This document shows, piece after piece, positions 4,865 to 5,516 of a DNA stretch of 5,516 nt. Both the position numbers and the translations under genes were made by a program. Location of the stretch: NCBI GenBank assembly GCA_028692535.1, contig JAQUXD010000109.1, forward strand, positions 1 through 5,516, read 5' to 3'. The first letter of the stretch is position 1. Every line of letters starts with the position of its first letter. The DNA comes from Eubacteriales bacterium. Its GTDB lineage: Bacteria; Bacillota; Clostridia; Peptostreptococcales; Anaerovoracaceae. The notes beneath the pieces are model-generated. The model saw only the letters and a list, made by a program, of their open reading frames with translations. It was not told where the DNA came from and ran no database searches.

Positions 4865-5516
4865 TGGACCTCTTCGTATTAAAAAAAATCCAGAACAGGA
4901 AATACGATTCGGAGGATCTTCTTCGGAAGATCCTCCTTCTTTCCGGTGTTGCGGAAGTGTCGGTCAAGCGGGAAGAGAATGGCAGGCTGTCGGTACGGGC
5001 AAAAGACGAAACGGTTCCGCTGCACGTATCGGTGAGCCATACGGCCCGTTACTGGGTCTGCCTGATGGATCCCGCAGGACCTGTGGGCATCGACATCGAA
5101 GAAAAAGGACGGAAGATCCGACCCAACGTCTTGCGGGCCCTTCATCCCCTGGAGCGGAATTATCTTGCCGGCATGGAGGAAGGCTCTGCGGATTGGAGCG
5201 AGGCGTTTTTGGATCTGTGGACCCGGAAGGAAAGCTATGTCAAGTATTTGGGCAGTGGCCTTTCTCACGGGTTTTCCGACTTTTCCGTGATCAGCGAAAC
5301 GGGAGATCCTGCATCCGGAATTTCGGATGAGTCCGGTGCGCTTGCCTACTTGCACAGTCCGGCCGTTTCCGATGCATTTCGCACAGCTCTCTGCGCGGCG
5401 CATCCGCCGGACAATATCGATATTCGGCATTTCAAGGACCCCGGCCGGCCCCTCAAGTCTGCGGAGGAGCATGCTGCCGATTTTCTGTCCTGCAGGGACT
5501 ACACCGGCGGTGAACT
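4864..5516 (+). CDS. 4'-phosphopantetheinyl transferase (Sfp/AcpS superfamily), 3' end outside the window, possible RecX-like extension
   Basis: The frame opens at ATG 4864 and stays open to the right edge: 217 codons with no stop. PPTases move phosphopantetheine from CoA to a serine of carrier proteins in fatty-acid, polyketide or peptide synthesis. The motifs are clear: HVSVSHT at 54-60, the metal-binding GIDIE at 75-79 (D77, E79), and WTRKESYVK at 119-127 (K122, E123, K127), followed by LGSGLS. The distance from D77 to K122 is 45 residues, as in Sfp. The PPTase fold should end near residue 185 (IDIRHF). The frame then continues as SAEEHAADFLSCRDYTGGEL, which resembles the first helix of a RecX repeat and is not expected in a PPTase. 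Start choice: the TAATG overlap with the ATPase, an AGGGA site, and residues 15-45 resembling the Sfp N-terminal region. Carrier-protein target and full length are unknown. Confidence 0.85.
   Translation, partial: MDLFVLKKIQNRKYDSEDLLRKILLLSGVAEVSVKREENGRLSVRAKDETVPLHVSVSHTARYWVCLMDPAGPVGIDIEEKGRKIRPNVLRALHPLERNYLAGMEEGSADWSEAFLDLWTRKESYVKYLGSGLSHGFSDFSVISETGDPASGISDESGALAYLHSPAVSDAFRTALCAAHPPDNIDIRHFKDPGRPLKSAEEHAADFLSCRDYTGGE
4911..4942 (+). terminator. Terminator-like UUCG hairpin inside the PPTase coding region
   Basis: GGAGGATCTTC (4911-4921) and GAAGATCCTCC (4926-4936) are perfect reverse complements around a TTCG loop (4922-4925). This gives an 11-bp stem capped by the very stable C(UUCG)G tetraloop. 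TTCTTT follows at 4937-4942. It sits 47 bases after the ATPase stop, where a terminator would normally be, yet it is within PPTase codons 16-25. It may act as a partial terminator, an attenuator released by translating ribosomes, or a processing or stability element. The T tract is broken by one C, so efficiency is uncertain. Confidence 0.6.

Noticed and set aside
4881..4888. Run of eight A residues in PPTase codons 6-8 as a frameshift or slippage site
   Set aside because: The zero frame already encodes the full PPTase, the -1 frame product has no domain, and the hairpin is 22 bases away, too far for a typical bacterial stimulator.
4957..4959. GTG at 4957 as the PPTase start, which would leave the UUCG hairpin untranslated
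   Set aside because: No ribosome site precedes it, and residues 15-31 upstream fit the PPTase N-terminal region. ATG 4864 has a ribosome site and overlaps the ATPase stop.
4815..5330. A 171-codon plus-strand frame across the ATPase-PPTase junction
   Set aside because: It is the -1 frame of the PPTase and of the ATPase end. It shows no recognisable domain, while the PPTase frame carries all family motifs.

Overview
The window looks like a core chromosomal segment of a Gram-positive anaerobe of the Firmicutes, most likely a clostridial lineage with a GC content near 50%. Four things point that way: a TrpR-like regulator of the YerC/YecD type (a Firmicutes family), strong AGGAGG-like ribosome sites, consensus sigma-A promoters, and a yybP-ykoY manganese riboswitch in front of a P-type ATPase. 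No genus can be named from this sequence. I see no insertion sequence, CRISPR array, tRNA or rRNA gene.

Layout. Bases 1-353 hold the 3' end of recJ (single-strand exonuclease), which overlaps by 4 bases a complete S41 carboxy-terminal processing protease with a PDZ domain (350-1573). A hairpin at 1584-1620 closes this unit. It also serves the convergent gene yerC (1906-1604, minus strand) and overlaps its last codons. Bases 1907-2203 are a compact divergent control region with two near-consensus sigma-A promoters. They point away from each other, and their -35 hexamers lie on opposite strands of the same bases (about 1980-1986). The leftward promoter drives yerC through a short leader that carries a perfect 10-bp palindrome. 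The rightward promoter drives a leader of about 190 nt containing the yybP-ykoY (Mn2+) aptamer. It is followed by an 886-residue P2A (SERCA/PacL-like) cation ATPase (2204-4864).

The ATPase stop overlaps, as TAATG, the start of a 4'-phosphopantetheinyl transferase (PPTase) that runs off the right edge (4864-5516+). The PPTase reading frame has two oddities. A perfect 11-bp hairpin with a UUCG tetraloop and a T-rich tail lies inside codons 16-25. Past the normal PPTase end, the frame continues without a stop into a stretch resembling the first helical repeat of RecX, so this may be a PPTase-RecX fusion.

How the genes work together. recJ and the protease look like one transcription unit, linked by position rather than by an obvious shared pathway. 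On the right, the most economical reading is a manganese-induced efflux operon: high Mn2+ is sensed by the leader RNA and raises production of a Ca2+/Mn2+-type pump. The PPTase is translationally coupled behind the pump but possibly limited by the hairpin inside its own gene. Because the yerC promoter shares its -35 bases with the pump promoter, polymerase binding to the two should be mutually exclusive.
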